Shown here one piece after another: positions 10,296 through 23,476 of a stretch of DNA of 44,617 nt. The DNA is from Klebsormidium nitens (lineage: Eukaryota > Streptophyta > Klebsormidiophyceae > Klebsormidiales > Klebsormidiaceae), in contig DF237623.1 of assembly GCA_000708835.1 (NCBI GenBank), forward strand, positions 1-44,617. The letters run 5' to 3'. The notes under the pieces are model-generated. The model was not told where the DNA came from and searched no databases. It saw nothing but the letters and a program-made list of their open reading frames with translations. Position 1 is the first letter of the stretch, and each line of letters begins with the position of its first letter. The position numbers and the translations under genes are program-made.

Positions 10296-11471
10296 AGGGG
10301 ACAGGAGTCAGGACCACAAGTCACATGCATCACATGGCGGGGCAGGCAAAAGCTGGGCAGGCAAAAGCTGCCTCTGCAGGATGGCCGGGAAGCTGCGCAC
10401 TGTGCTGCACTCGCACTGTGCACAGTCTGCTGTCTGCAGACGGTGTGCAGTGTGCACGAATCTTCTCATAAATCTTGATCGGCCATCGATTGATTAAACA
10501 TCCTGCTTCGACGGTCAGCTTTGGCCGTCTGTATCATATCGGACGGATGTTGTATTCACGGAAAGAGAGAAGAACACGCGGCAGCACAGCAATCGATGAA
10601 TCTCATATAGAATCTTTACGAGATCCGACCATGCAGAAGGGATAACAGAATTGCAATTCCAGGCATGCCAGGACCGTCGGTCAATCAATACCGGTAATCA
10701 AATTCCTCAAATTCAAAGACGAAGTTTGACTTGATAGGGTTCTAGGGTCGAGTCCGATCGGCTGACATAGTCTCCAAGGTGATTGGCATGTATCACATTA
10801 CATTCTTCATTCAAATACATTATACAAATTCGATGATTGCGGGCCGCTCATGATTTTCTGATCGTCTTGTTGCGGCACCGCCTGGCATATGTGGTGCATC
10901 ATTCTTGGATCGAATGAAAACGTGAAGCATGAATTCTCATCTGTGCGCCGCCGGCCGTCTAACGTACGTGTCACTCCTAGGTAATGATGGTAGACTGCAT
11001 AGGACGTAGCATGTGCAATTCGTCACTATAATGCTCTTAGCTAGGAGGAGCTAATGCACGTGCCGCTGGCCGGGCCGTCGCGTCACCAGCATAGCAATTT
11101 ATGTGCAATTATGATATGTCCGGATCGCTACCTTTTCAGTAATTCAATGAAGTACAGGGTCGAAATTCAGCTACCTAGTACAACGCAAGTGCAAGCACCT
11201 ATGGACCATACTAGGTTTCCAATACACATCCTTTCTGTTATTGGATGTGTGAAGGTCTCTTCACATCGAATTCCTCGCAACCGAGTGCAAGTACTTGCAT
11301 TGACTTCAATTGTAAGTACAAGGGCAACTGCCAACGTGATCAGACACACCGTCGAGATCCCAGGTTTTGTTCCTACCTTAGCGGTGGGCATACTAGATCT
11401 TTTCTACCTAGCGTTACTGAATTTGACGCATGCCACCTAGCTGGAGGCAAAACATTGTCAGGATATAAGTT
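10296..11471. other. Spacer between element copies, nothing assigned
   Basis: No coding region, RNA gene or clear repeat was found. A short GGCAGGCAAAAGCTG duplication sits near 10341-10370. The open frames are short, lack splice-supported continuations and match no family I know. Confidence 0.5.
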
Positions 11472-11801
11472 CTTATCCCACGACCGGTTTTTGCGCTCAG
11501 CCATTTCGGCGTTGAGTATTAGTACAGTTTCGGCGTCGAACTTAGTCGGCGACCCAGGCGTTGAATATATATTTTTATTCAACGCTCAGCGGTGGAATAG
11601 ACGCGAGACCCTTACCAGGTTCGACGATACATCGGAGTCCGGTCGTGAGATAAGTCGGTTACCCTCACTCGTGCTCGAGCATATCGAAGATTTCGCGTCA
11701 AACTCGAGCTTCATATTCCACTCGGGCCTCGGAGGCCCTCGTGGAATATCCGCTCTCGTTCGACGCGAAACTTCGATATTCTCTCGCACTCGTTGGATAA
11801 C
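11472..11801 (+). mobile_element. Complete copy of the TTATCC element (~330 bp)
   Basis: The termini are CTTATCCCACGACC at 11472 and the complement of GTTATCCAACGAGTG at 11801, an imperfect terminal inverted repeat of about 11 bp. The interior holds a GC-rich near-palindrome at 11722-11752 (TTCCACTCGGGCCT paired with AGGCCCTCGTGGAA). It encodes no transposase, so it is MITE-like. The two rearranged copies at 9613-9707 and 9907-10295 are derived from the same family. Confidence 0.75.
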
Positions 11802-11948
11802 CTTTACGTATCAAACTCGACTACTTTTAATGGTCGCCATAAGCAGCGCAATCTATAGGTTAGACTGAGCAATCGGTGCTCAGGAGCTCACTAGTCAGTT
11901 GAACAATCTACATGTGACCGCCTCCTCGCGCCTCAAAGCGTCACATTC

Positions 11949-14900
11949 CTAGTGACGAGACGGCTCATGTCCCGGTTGCCTTCCCTCAACCTCCCCTTCC
12001 GTTTCTACCTCTTCCACGTTGCTTTCCGTCGCTCCTCTCTCCTCCCTTTCATCCCCCTCCTCTCTGTCCTGGCGCGGCGCTTCCAACTCCCTTTTCGCAG
12101 CTACTTCCAAGCGCGGCCCCACGTGGGCGTCCGATCTTCCCTCCTCGCGGGCACCGTCCGGCTTTGCCGTCCGTTCCTCCTCCCCGTGCGAGACATTTTG
12201 ACCGCTGCCCTGCGGGGCCGACTCCCCGCCGCCCAGCCTTTGCATCTCTTTCCGTTCCAGCCCCGCGCGCCGTCGAATATCAAGGATTGTTTGCTCGAGG
12301 CCGGCCCGCTTGGCCTGGCCCGCGCCCTCCCGCGCCTGGTCGCGCGCCACCTTTTGCGCCTCCACGCGTTGCCGCGCCGGCTCCAGCTTCTGCATCTCGC
12401 TCTCCGCGCGCTCCTTGTCCTCGCGCCGCGAATTCTGCCGCGCCAGCCGCTCCATCTTGTGCGGCGTCGGAGGGGTCGTCAGCGGCGCGCTCAGGGGTGC
12501 CACCTGCACGGCGGGCACGACAATGAGTGCCGCAGGCCAGGGGGAAGGTGGTGTGCAATAAATTGGATGGCGAAAAGGCTGCTTTATTGGAAGAAGGCCG
12601 CTCAGTAAAGCAAGCTCAAAATGTGTGCAAGAACAGTAAGTGGTTCGGCAAAGCAGCACGTTGTTTTGGGACCGTTTCAAAGAGGGGGTTTGCAGCTGGC
12701 CACTCCGAGCAATTAATAAAGACGACCCGACCCGCTTGGATTAATAGGAGCGTCCACAATCCTGGCCAACCCCAGCCCCTCTTACGAAGATTACGCTGCA
12801 AGAGCGCGCGTCCGTCGTGGGACGGTGCTCACCACCATTTTCTCCGTGAGTGTGTCGATGAGCGCGGTGAGATTGTGGTCCACGAAGGTGCTGGTGGTGA
12901 TGACCACCCGCTCGAAGCGGCCCTTCACCGGCACGCCCGTCAGCAGCTTGGGCGGGGGGTGCCACCTGCACCAGCGCAAACCCCCCAGTTTAGAACGGCC
13001 GCACTCGCACCTTGGTGCTTGCCACAAAATGTGACGAGCCCTTTCCTTCAGTGCAACGGTTTTGCGCGATCCAGATTTGACGATCCCGGGCAAACGCAGG
13101 GGTGAACACTTCCAGGAGAAAAGGAAGAATGCCTTTTCGTCCCGGGGCGTCCTGGGGGAAGGGGTCATTGAGACGAATTGCAAATGTCGAAGGAAGAATT
13201 GCCAAGGATGCGGCTCGCCTTGTGAAGTCCAAAGACCTTCGAACGAAGGCACCCCCAGATGCCCCCGTGAAATTACATGCTTTCGAATGTCTCGGACTCC
13301 CTGGACTTTGCTTCCCTCGTTTCAATAAGGTGCCTCAAGTCGATAAGGTGCCTCACTTATGAGCATGCCAAGCAGAGTAGCTCGCGTTTTCAAGGGAAAG
13401 AGGCAACGGCAGCAACCATCTCACCTCCACGGCTCTTTGACGACCACGTGGTAGAGCCGGCCAGCGGGGTAGAGCCGGCGCGGGTCTTTCAGCCGCCGGC
13501 TGTCCGAGATGCACGAGTCGCGCAGGCACCGCGGAATGATGAAGCAGCAAGCACTGCACACAGCAACCACGCAACCACGCATTTCACCGGTTTGTGGACT
13601 GCCTACAAATGCAGGGTTTTCACGTTGGAAATCATACTATCCTGCAAGGCCTTCAATGATATCATTTCCAGTGTAAACCTATGCCGAGCAGAGCGTGGGT
13701 GCAGCCTCCAAGCACAGTCAATAGTATATAAAACCTAGATCTGGGGCCGCAACCTGGACTCTTCTGTAGAAGCAACGAGCGGAGGGCCGTACCAGGTGAT
13801 GCCGTAGCGGCAGAAGCAGGAGGTGCGATCGGCGACGGGCCAGATCTTGGCGATGGTGGTGGTGCTCATGCGAGGCAGAAAGTCGTCCTGCACGAGGGGG
13901 AAGCTGGCGCATGAAGTGTAGAAGCATCCACGGATAAGAAGTACGAGGAAAAAAGGCCGAAACTGAAACCCTGGAACAATATGGGCAGAAAAACTATTTG
14001 GCAATAGAACGTGCGAAGAAAGCCATCTTGACTCTGGGTCTTCGGACATCAAACTTTCGGTTTAATCAGTCGATCAGGAAAAATTTCTATATAGCACAAT
14101 CTCGCGCTTGTTTTTATTCGATCCTGACGAGGGTGTGAAGAGCAAACGTTACATATGAGGATGACTCAAACAACGTACAGCTATAAGCGTCGAACCTGCC
14201 ACCGAGTTCCAAACGCTCTGAGCATGTTTATCGATCTTGGATCGTCCACTGACCGACCATGAAGGCATCGGACGGGTCGAAGAGGAACCGCGCTAGGATT
14301 GTTTGGAATCCAACCGCAAGTCTGACACGATCATCCCTATCAGGGCTTTCATGTTCGACATAACAAGGATCAGGAACGAAGAAAGAATTGCATATAGTGC
14401 TGGGGTGCTCTTGGTGACACTCTTTACTCCATAAAACGCCGCTCCATCCATTGGGCAGGATACTGCACGCGGAGTGCACCCCCCCTCGAAACCGTTTTTA
14501 CAGAGTGAGTACGGCTCCTTACCTGGAGGACGACGCCATTGACGACGTCCGCGTACTTGACGGCCAGGTCCAGTGAAACGGCGCGCGGGGGCGCAATGCC
14601 ATAGCCTTTCAGGCGGTCCCTGCTTATGCCCCCTACCCGGCTGCCGTCATCAGCGACCAAGATGGTGGCCAGCATGGCGATGCCTGCACCAGGGAGGACG
14701 GCTAGAAGTCCACACGAGGCTCGGCCGCTTTGGCACCAAGGCTCGGCTTGAATCATTCACTGATATTGTGAAATTATGAGGGGTGCAAGCAGAAAGGAAG
14801 CATCGAAGCATGCTCCTGGAGCGCTTCCAAAACAACCATACAATTTCTTCTTCTTTGGCAAACGTTTCTGTAGAACAGTCCAGCAGGCCACATTACCCGC

Positions 14901-16327
14901 TCGGAGAAGCAATTCCGGAAACGAGTTTTCAAAAACGATGCGTTAATCAACTCGAAAAGATGCAGCGAGGCTTGTGAGTGCGCTGACCTGCGCCGAGAGA
15001 GTGCCCCACAAAGACGAGGTGGTAGTCAGGGTGTTTGGCGAGGAGGCCCGCCACATACTCACCCTCCATCTTGAGCAAGCACTCCGCAGCCTGCAGCCGT
15101 GAAAGGGCGCGTCGAACGCCTTCTGAGCATATGAAACGTATGGTCAAAGGGACTTGATAACATGAGTGTGTAACACTGAGGGGAGGAAATCCATCCTCCG
15201 AGTACTATTCTACGAAGCTTCTTTGTTGGTTGAATCGACACAATATTGATACTGAAGCTGGGCTTACCTGCAGCAGGCCATGGTGCACGTAGCCCCCTTG
15301 GTACATGGTCTTGCCCTTGTGGTTGTCGCACAGGGTGCGAAAGTCGTAGCGGCTCCCCATGTCAAGCCTGGAGGGGGGCACACAGAACTCCTCAATCAAA
15401 GTGACTTTCGGCCTAAGTAGGTTCAACAAGATTAGGACGTGCAATCCAGCAGGCAACGAGAGCCTCGTGAGTGTCGAGGAAGCTACAAAAGGGCCACTTT
15501 CTGAGATGCTTGAAAATTGGCACAATTGTCTTCCTGAAGTACTCTGATCAGCAGTAACTCGAAGCTGAGGGCTGTTCTTGGAGCTCACCCCCGTACCGCC
15601 ACCACCACTGTCGTGCGATCATCGTCCTGGTAGATGATCTGTACAGACACGCAATGCGATAAGCAGAGTCCAGGAACCAGAGCAAACAACCTGCCGAAAT
15701 AAACAGTTTAGCAATTGCAGCAAGCCCGAATAGTAGGAGTGCGTGTCCCTCTGTCATGTGCACTGCCCTGGTTACAAAGGCTCAGTGTAACATCACCAGG
15801 ACTGGACCAAAAATTGTCAAGAAGGCGCCGCCCCTGGCATTCTCAACCGAACCAGCGTCCATTCACAGGCAAGGATTAGAGCAGCTCACATGGGCGGGGC
15901 AATGCTGAGTGCCTGCCACCAGCCTTGGCTCTGGAGAATAAGCCACCACCTCCCCAGCATCGCGAACGGCCTCCTTGGGGCTTGCCGCGTAAGCTCCCTG
16001 CCCCAATTGAACAAGACGAGCAGATCATCAGGCTTTCATTGGAAATGAGCTGAATTGTTTTGGGGGCAAGAAGCGGTCGCTCTTTTGACAATGATGACAG
16101 CACCTGAAAAAAAAGCAACTTCTGATCTAGAAGTACACTCTGAAGCCCCTTCAACCAAGAAACCATACCATGTTCAGACGGGCAAAGTGCAGTATCTCCT
16201 GCGCCTCCTCCATGCTGGCCGCCTTCCACTCCTCCCCGCGGCTGTCGGCAGTGCCGCTGCGGCACAGCCGCGACCCGCACCAGCCCGCGCACCATGCCCC
16301 CAGCACGTACGGCAGCAGGGGGCACAT
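11949..16327 (-). CDS. Class 3 lipase (alpha/beta hydrolase) with long charged C-terminal tail
   Basis: Predicted serine hydrolase of acylglycerols, in the plant class 3 lipase group once called calmodulin-binding heat-shock protein (At4g16070-like). Exons: 16169-16327, 15890-15997, 15589-15638, 15268-15367, 14988-15090, 14523-14683, 13793-13887, 13425-13553, 12833-12965, 11949-12503. They total 1593 nt, or 530 residues. The nucleophile elbow is GHSLG with Ser170. Likely acid and base are Asp228 or Asp229 (QDDFLPR) and His332 (FVDHN). Family blocks GGYVHHGLL, YADVVNGVVLQ and DPRRLYPAGRLYHVV are intact across junctions. The last exon codes 184 residues rich in Glu, Arg, Lys and Gln, probably a coiled coil or disordered, beyond the catalytic domain. 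The start is tentative: an in-frame ATG at 16384 would add 19 residues. The N-terminal Trp/Cys-rich segment may contact membrane. The substrate is unknown. Confidence 0.88.
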
Positions 16328-16776
16328 CCGAGCAGGTGGCGCAAAGGTAGGGGGGTCACAAGCGCATCGCAGCCCAGCGGCCAAACAAAGCGCGTTTTCC
16401 TATCAACAGAAGAGGTCCTCTCAGCTGAAGCTAGTCCAACTTCAACTCAAGAGTCAAAGCAATGCGCCCTCACCTGACCAGCATTGCCCAGGCCGCTACA
16501 AGGGAAGAAAGCAATGGGAAGATACGCTTTCATCGACATTGTTCTGAAAAGTTGCTGAAAGCACCTGCCAAGAACATTCCGGGCTCAAAACCCTAAAATA
16601 GAACTTGAGTTGAGGTACTTGGGAACCCTAAATAAACTTTCGGCACAGCTCCTGTTTACGTTTGCAAATGCTTCTGAAGTGTATGCCTCCACGAGGCGCT
16701 CATCATGCTTGCAGGTCTCATTCTGCCCCTGAGCCAGTGGGCATCTGTGATTTGAGAAGACTGCCTCGCAGCAGCG
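16328..16776. promoter_or_regulatory. Divergent intergenic region, probable bidirectional promoter
   Basis: Only 449 bp separate the start codons of the lipase (-) and TypA (+), so both promoters and both 5' UTRs must fit here. No TATA box is positioned convincingly for either gene. If the upstream lipase ATG at 16384 is used, the gap shrinks to 392 bp. Confidence 0.55.
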
Positions 16777-19700
16777 ATGGCGGCAATTCATCTGTTAAGG
16801 GCCGCGGCGCGGCAGCTGCTCAATGCAAAGCGGCTGCCACCCTGGAAACCCTTGGCGCCTGCCTCATCAAATGCCACCACTACTTTCAAAACACTCTTTG
16901 ATTATGGTCCCCATGCAACGGCGCGAGCCCGCTTCTCCCAGCTTGTGTTTGGCAGATCTTACTCGAGCGTTGCAGCTGCGGTCCCGGAAGCAGATGACCA
17001 GTCGGGCAGCGAAAGCGCCAGCGTGCGGGGGCCGGAGGGCATCCGGTGCTTTGCAATCATCGCGCACGTCGACCATGGCAAGACGACGCTGCTGGACCAG
17101 CTGCTGAAGCAGGTCGGGGACTCACTGACCACGGAGCGCGTTATGGACAGCATGTCGCTGGAGAAGGAGCGAGGGATCACCATTGCCGCCAAGGTGAGCG
17201 CGAGCCGCTGGCCCAAATAAGCTGTTCGCCTGTGATAGGGATTAAGTGGCCAGCAATGCTGTGTCTAGTAGTGGCTTGCGTCGCCGTTCTGCTTGGCACA
17301 CCCTGCATCGCCACCTTTCACAATTACTCATCAAGTAACTACTAAGGAGGGCCGCTTGGCTTTTCTGTGCGATGGATGGGTGGTGCAAAGTGATTTGCCC
17401 TCTCTGGCAGTCATGGCTGGCCTACAAGAAATATGCGAGACATGTGCAATAGATCGGGGAACAAGAGCTCAATTAGATAAGTATCCCTGAAGCAGCCCTG
17501 GCGCCCACCCTCTTTCAGATTCCAGACGTTTTTATCCGCGGGAAATGGTCTACTGGACGTGGCAATTTGCCCAGGTTCAAAGGGTCTCCCAACAGTAGTT
17601 TCTGCTGGACTTTGTTGTGTGGAAAACAATGCTGCGTAGAAGGATCCGTGCATCATGCGGGTATATGCAGTGAGCTAAGTGAAGTCGCTTTTCTGCATCT
17701 TCGTGACTACTACTACCCGAGTCCTGTACGTCTGTCATGGCGTTTGAATCTTCTGTGCATTACAGCAAGGTATCTCTGCTTGCAGTACACATCTCTTCCG
17801 TACAAGGGCTACACACTGAACGCTGTCGACACGCCTGGTGAGGCTTGATTATGTGTGACAGGTTTGAATGCACAATGAGTCGTTGTCCCTTCAATACAGC
17901 AATACAATCAGGCTATGCAAATGAACGAGAACCTGCAGGATGAGCAACTATCGTGGCTTCAGATCAGGGTGAGGCTGCCCACTCTCTGTCTCTCCTTCTG
18001 CTGACTGCTTCCCCACTTACAGATGTGCATTCTTCTTTCTTCAGTCCATGGCACGCTTATCACGTTACACCTATCTTCTCATGCTCATTGGCACTCTCGT
18101 GTTCACCGGCTTCCAAGCGGGGATCTAAAAGCTTTCCAAAGTGCCCTTTAACTGGCCCCCTTCCCCATGCCCACATAGCCTTTTCATAGTTAAATGATTC
18201 CTTATACCTTGCCCGCAGGCCACGCTGACTTTGGCGGTGAGGTGGAGCGCGTGCTGGACATGGTGGACGGCGCGGTCCTGCTGGTGGACGCCACGGAGGG
18301 GCCCCTTGCGCAGACCAAGTTTGTGCTCTCCAAGGCGCTGCGCCGCGGCCTGCGGCCCCTCGTGCTCTTCAACAAGGTCGACCGCCCCACCGTTACTGCG
18401 CAGGTCAGGCCAGGCCGACACGAACTCTAGTAAAAGCGCTGCAATGATTGCTTGGATTCGGGTAATCTGAGATCCGAACGAAGGGCTGTCAAGGAAAGGC
18501 GGGCCATAGTCAGCCGTTACGGGCTGAGTACCCACTCCCGCTGCATCAGTTGCTTCCAAAAGCGCTACTTCTTTGTAAGTGGCTCTGCAATAATTGCATT
18601 GACGTTTGCCTGTTTATGGGCGGGATCGTACGCCCAATTTGAATCATTCTCTTTGCGCGCCTCACTTCCGCCGCCCCTAGTTTCCATGACGCCTCCCTGA
18701 CGGTGCGCATTTGCATGTCACAGCGGTGCAGCGAGGTGGAGAGCGAGCTATTCGATCTGTTTGCGCTGCTGGGCGCCACGGACGAACAGCTGGACTTCCC
18801 GGTGCTGTACGCGTCTGCCAAGGAGGGCTGGGTCACCGCGCGCCTGCCGTCCGCCGCCGACCCGCTGCGCCCCGAGGAGCGCGTCATGGACCCGCTGCTG
18901 GACAGCATCCTGCAAAACGTGCCCCCACCGGCAGGGGACCCGGGGGGGCCCTTCAAGATGCTGGTGAGGGTCGAGAGTCGGAAGGGCGGAGAAATGGAAC
19001 AGTATGGGAAACTCTATGCAGAAGAGAGATTCTTCGTTACTTCGTTCAGACAATCACGGGCATTCTTCTGAGACGCTCGATTGATTGTCAGGATGAGCCG
19101 GAAACGTTGTAACCCTCTTGTTACAGAAGTAGCATCCTCGAAACTTTTTGCCTTCTGGTCTCTGATAAACCTTGCTGGCCGGTCGAGAGTAATCTTCTTG
19201 GGCGCTCCTTCATCTACGGGCAGCGTCCCTGGTATGCGATGCGTAGAAACCAACTCCTTGCCGACTTCAATATCTTGTGACGCAGGTGAGCATGACGGAA
19301 CGGGATCCCTTCCTAGGCCGCATTCTGACCGGCCGGATTGCCTCGGGCCGCGTGCGTGTGAACGACCGTGTTCATGCGCTGGCGCTCAAGGGCGACGGCA
19401 GCCCACACGACGACGGGCGCGTCACCAAGATCCTGAAGCGCCTGGGGGGGCTCGGGCGGGTCACCATGACGGAAGCAGGCGCGGGGGATATTGTCAGCAT
19501 AGCGGGGCTGGAGCGAGCCGGGGTCACGGACACAGTTGCGGCGGTAGAGGTTAACGAAGCATTGCCAGCGACGCCGATTGACGTGCCGACAATTAAGATG
19601 GTGATGGGGGTGAATGACTCCCCGTTGGGTGGCCGGGACGGGACACACGTGACGGGGAGTAAGATTGGAGAGCGGCTGATGTCGGAGGCGGAGAACAACG

Positions 19701-21883
19701 TGAGTATCGTGGTGAGCGCGATCGAGGGCGGCGCGGAGTCGTACGAGGTGCAGGGCCGCGGGGAGCTGCAGCTGGGGGTGCTCATCGAGACCATGCGCCG
19801 GGAGGGCTTCGAAATGTCCATCTCACCACCCGCAGGTAAGCGCTGCGAACGGACGTTTTACTGGGCCGTGAGCTCGTGACTGCGCGCCGTCCTTTGTAAG
19901 GCCTTCCTTCGTGTTACTTGCAGCGGCGTGCAGTTGGGGTCCCATCGCAAGTGCTGACGCCTGCCTTTTTGCACGTTCCGCCGGCTCAGTTCAGAATATT
20001 TTGGCATTACCTCCGCTGCTTCCCTTTCGTGAGCACTCAGTTGAATGGTTCACGATGTCTGCTCGTAGCTTCACCTTTGCAAAGACCCGGTTGTCGGCCA
20101 CTCTCACCGAGCAGAGCCGAACATTGCTCTCTTTCCTCTTCCGCTCACAATGTTTTTGGTGGCTGTTGCCCTGAGACCGTTGCCCTTTGCCCCGGCCTCT
20201 CACGTCCGCTGTTTGCGCGCGCGTGCAGTGCTGTTGCAGACGGGCGAGCGCGGCGAGAAGCTGGAGCCGATTGAGGAGGTGGTGGTGGAGGTGGACGTGC
20301 CGTACATGGGGATGGTCATCGAGGCGCTGACGCTGCGCAAGGGCGAGCTGGAGGAGATGCTGCCCGACGGCGCGGGGCCCGGCCGCGCGCGCCTCGTGTT
20401 CACGTGCCCCTCGCGCGGCCTGCTCGGCTACCGCTCCGTCTTCACCACCGACACGCACGGCACCGGCGTCATGCACCGCGCCTTCCGCGAGTGAGCGCAT
20501 GCGGCCGGCATAGAGTTTTTGGGCGACGTTGCGATTGGACATGGCGTTTCACCGTAGACAGAGCGTGGGATTAGAGTGCGGCAGCTGCCGGCGGCCGGCC
20601 TCGAAAGCGCAAAGCCGAGACTACTTACCAGTTTCATTTCCTCTTCCGATCCTGGATACAGAGCAACCTGCACATTCTCTCAAGTGTTTGATGGCGAGAC
20701 ACTTCGATCCAAAGGAGAGAAGTGTGGAGAAGAGCTCTCGAGAGGCGGCGTCGCCGTTTTGGATCCTGCTCTGTTCCGCAGTCCTGACTTTCTGCTGCGG
20801 TGGGTGGCAGGTACGGCCCGTGGCGCGGCGGTCTGGACCGCGTGCGCAAGGGCGCGCTGGTGTCCATGGCGCAGGGGCCCTCTACCGCGCACGCGCTCGG
20901 CAGCCTCGAGAGCCGCGGCGTGCTCTTCATCGCGCCGCAGGAAGACGTGAGTCCGAACACGCACCGCCCCTGGAACGCTTTTACATCCAATACTTGCGGA
21001 TCAGAAGAAAGCGAGCACTTTGGCAGCAGGAGTGGCTGCGGAAGCGGGCTGCGATTGTCGTGGCCAAGTGCGTCGTCCTCGACTAGGCGGTCACGGCAAG
21101 CGCGCGCGCGTCCATGTGCTACCCCTGTTCGATTGATGCCAACGACCAAGGCAATATCTGAACCAACGCAAGCCGCATGGGGGTGAATTGGGTCCCAACT
21201 TCTGCTCCGTTTTTCCCACAGTGCTACGACGGTATGATCATTGGCGAGCACAGCCGCGGCGAGGACCTGGAGGTGAACCCGGTGCGCGCCAAGCAGCTGA
21301 GCAACATGCGCGCGAGCGGCACCGACGAGAAGGTACGCCTGCAGCCGCCGCGCGCCATGACGCTCGAGGAGGCCATCGGATACGTCGCGGCAGACGAGCT
21401 CATCGAGGTGAGACAGACGCGTGCCGGGGGAACGGGGCCGGCCCCTCTTGTGTTCGTACCTCTCGTGCTTAAATCGAATTCTGCTGTGGAGATTGAGATG
21501 GTTTCGGACCTTGTCTGTTTCGAAACGGCAGGTAGTCTGGGATGTGCCAAAAAAAACGCCACGAAGTAAGGCGTGCCACGTAGCCACGTGGCAGGGCTCC
21601 TTAGATCCGGTATGCAAATCTGGGTAACGTTTGTGCAGCAATAATTGGATGAATCGTGCGGGTCTCGAAGCAGGTTCTGTCTGCTTTCAGTTGTCGTTCA
21701 ACAAAGACGGGTCACTGCCAGGGATGCTTGGGCTCGCTTGGTCAATGTCGCGTGCTGTCGCTGGTGCCATTTCTAACTTATGATTCCTCGTCGGTGCAGG
21801 TTACACCGAAGTCAGTGCGATTACGGAAGAAGTATCTGAACTCAAGTCAGCGGAAAAACAGCAAACGAAGGGAATCGAGTTGA
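16777..21883 (+). CDS. TypA: TypA/BipA-family translational GTPase, probably mitochondrial
   Basis: Ribosome-binding GTPase of the EF-G-like TypA/BipA family, acting in organellar translation or ribosome assembly. Exons: 16777-17193, 17786-17837, 18219-18403, 18724-18963, 19286-19835, 20229-20490, 20811-20946, 21222-21407, 21800-21883. They total 2112 nt, or 703 residues. G-domain motifs: AHVDHGKT (96-103), RGITI switch (near 132-136), [11 protein letters not shown] (154 onward) and NKVD (208-211). Downstream are the EF-G domain II/III blocks, [24 protein letters not shown] and the TypA C-terminal domain blocks SMAQGP and [11 protein letters not shown]. The C-terminus is basic. By memory the sequence is closest to At2g31060 (EMB2785) rather than the chloroplast SVR3 type. 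The first ~70 residues lack acidic residues apart from one Asp, are rich in Arg and Ala, and hold RSYSS, a mitochondrial-type cleavage motif. Location is inferred; family is certain. Confidence 0.95.
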
Positions 21884-23476
21884 GTGTGTTCGATGGTCAA
21901 ATTAAGCTCGATAGAGGTTTCTTTTGCACGGTCGCGTGCCATTCTTTTGTTGCAGCAAAGTGTACAATATTGCAGAAGCATTGGGAGAATTGCATTACGG
22001 GCAGACGCCGGTTCGATAACAAGGTGCCGCAGGAGCTTCTTGAAGCGCTACCACTTACGCCCGCCGTCTATGGACGGTATGTGGCCCACCGAATCCGACA
22101 CATCCGGTAAAGGAGCGATATTGGGGCTACAGGTCCGGAATTTCAATAATCGGCTTGAAGTCGGGCCGTGGGCCGTGGATAATCAAAAATCCTATATAAA
22201 CCTTTGACTTTGTCAACTTCACCCGCATGACTCGAAAGTCAGGGTGTACGCATAATATGATGTTCAGAGTTGGAGTGACGGTCACTGAATCATTCGGATC
22301 CACTTTGAAGTTAACACAATTCTAGCGCACCATGGCTGCGGCGGCGCCACATCTGACCAAGCTGTCAAGTTAATATGAAGCTTAATCATTCTATGCATGG
22401 GCGGGAAGTACGTGTACAGGCTTTCCGTCCCGGTCCGCCTGAGCCTGGCCGGCGCGTGTTGGTGGCAGCAACTGAGTTGCGGCAATCCGATTCAACATAT
22501 AGAGCTGCAGCGCACCCCCGCGTACACTGGTGATATTCTGAGTTCGATCTATAATTCAGTGCATTCATTGAAGGGTAAGCTGCCGGGTGCATGCAATCAC
22601 TTATATACCACGTCTAACTCGATCAGTCCGATCAGACCGTCTGACCCGGCCGGCCAGGAATGGATGCATGGTTTCTGCAGTGCACCCTGTATATACGGTA
22701 GTAGGCTCTTAGTCCATTCAACGTCAGTCGGAAGATCATAGCGGGGCCCATGGGCTTACTGTCGGAGTGCTGCCAGGCTGTCATGTTGTAGTTTCGTGTT
22801 GGGCATGCACTTGAGAAGATCGAACGGATCTCCAAAACTCAAACGTACGATGTATGCCACAACGCGCCCAGCGACGGTACGTGGCCGGCCGCCCGGACCG
22901 ACGCACTGCAATTCCAAAAACGTATGCTACCCGTCCAACAGGTATATCGACATATCAACATATATATATCGACGATCTGACAGACTTAGACCCATCCTCG
23001 GAAAGATTCAACTCGAAGTCATGTCGCTGTCGAACTGAGGAGCGTCTAATGCCCGCTCAAGAAACCCATGGCTGCGTAAACGAAACTTTGTCTGACCCTT
23101 GCAGAATTTTCCAAACTTAGTAAGTCCAAAATCTAGAGCGGCTTCTGTACATCTGTTGACCGTGGTCTTATGAGGACGAATCCATTGCCAGCACTTGAAA
23201 GGACCAGGGACTTCTGCTGTAGCGAAGCGTATAACTTTTGCAAGCTGGGCCTCATAAGCCAGTCTCTGTTGAAAGCATCATCTTTGCCGGTCGACCGTAA
23301 AAGATGCCTACTGCGGCGATCAAAAGGGTCGGTCTGGCCAGCTTCAACCATAACTTAAGGCAACACGTGTTCAAAACACAACATACTTTACGTCCTGAGA
23401 ACTGCACTACTTCGGGTGTTCATCGGTAGAAATCTGCCTTCCGCTCGCAGGCGGGCGGCAGTGCGATTCATGTCCT
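21884..23476. other. Convergent spacer between TypA and amidase 3' ends
   Basis: Both genes end towards this 1.6-kb interval. It is less GC-rich than the exons and contains short frames without splice support. I see no RNA gene or strong repeat; a short alternating TATATATATCGA run lies near 22965. Confidence 0.5.

Noticed and set aside
11952-12608. 218-codon plus-strand open frame
   Set aside because: It is antisense to the last lipase exon and rich in Leu/Arg/Pro because it mirrors a Glu/Lys/Arg-rich exon.
20634-21641. 335-codon open frame on the minus strand
   Set aside because: It is antisense to TypA exons 6-9 and their introns. Those exons carry clear TypA motifs, and the antisense protein resembles no family.
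22282-22741. Coding gene in the TypA-amidase spacer
   Set aside because: The frames on both strands are short, compositionally ordinary and unsupported by splice sites that extend them.
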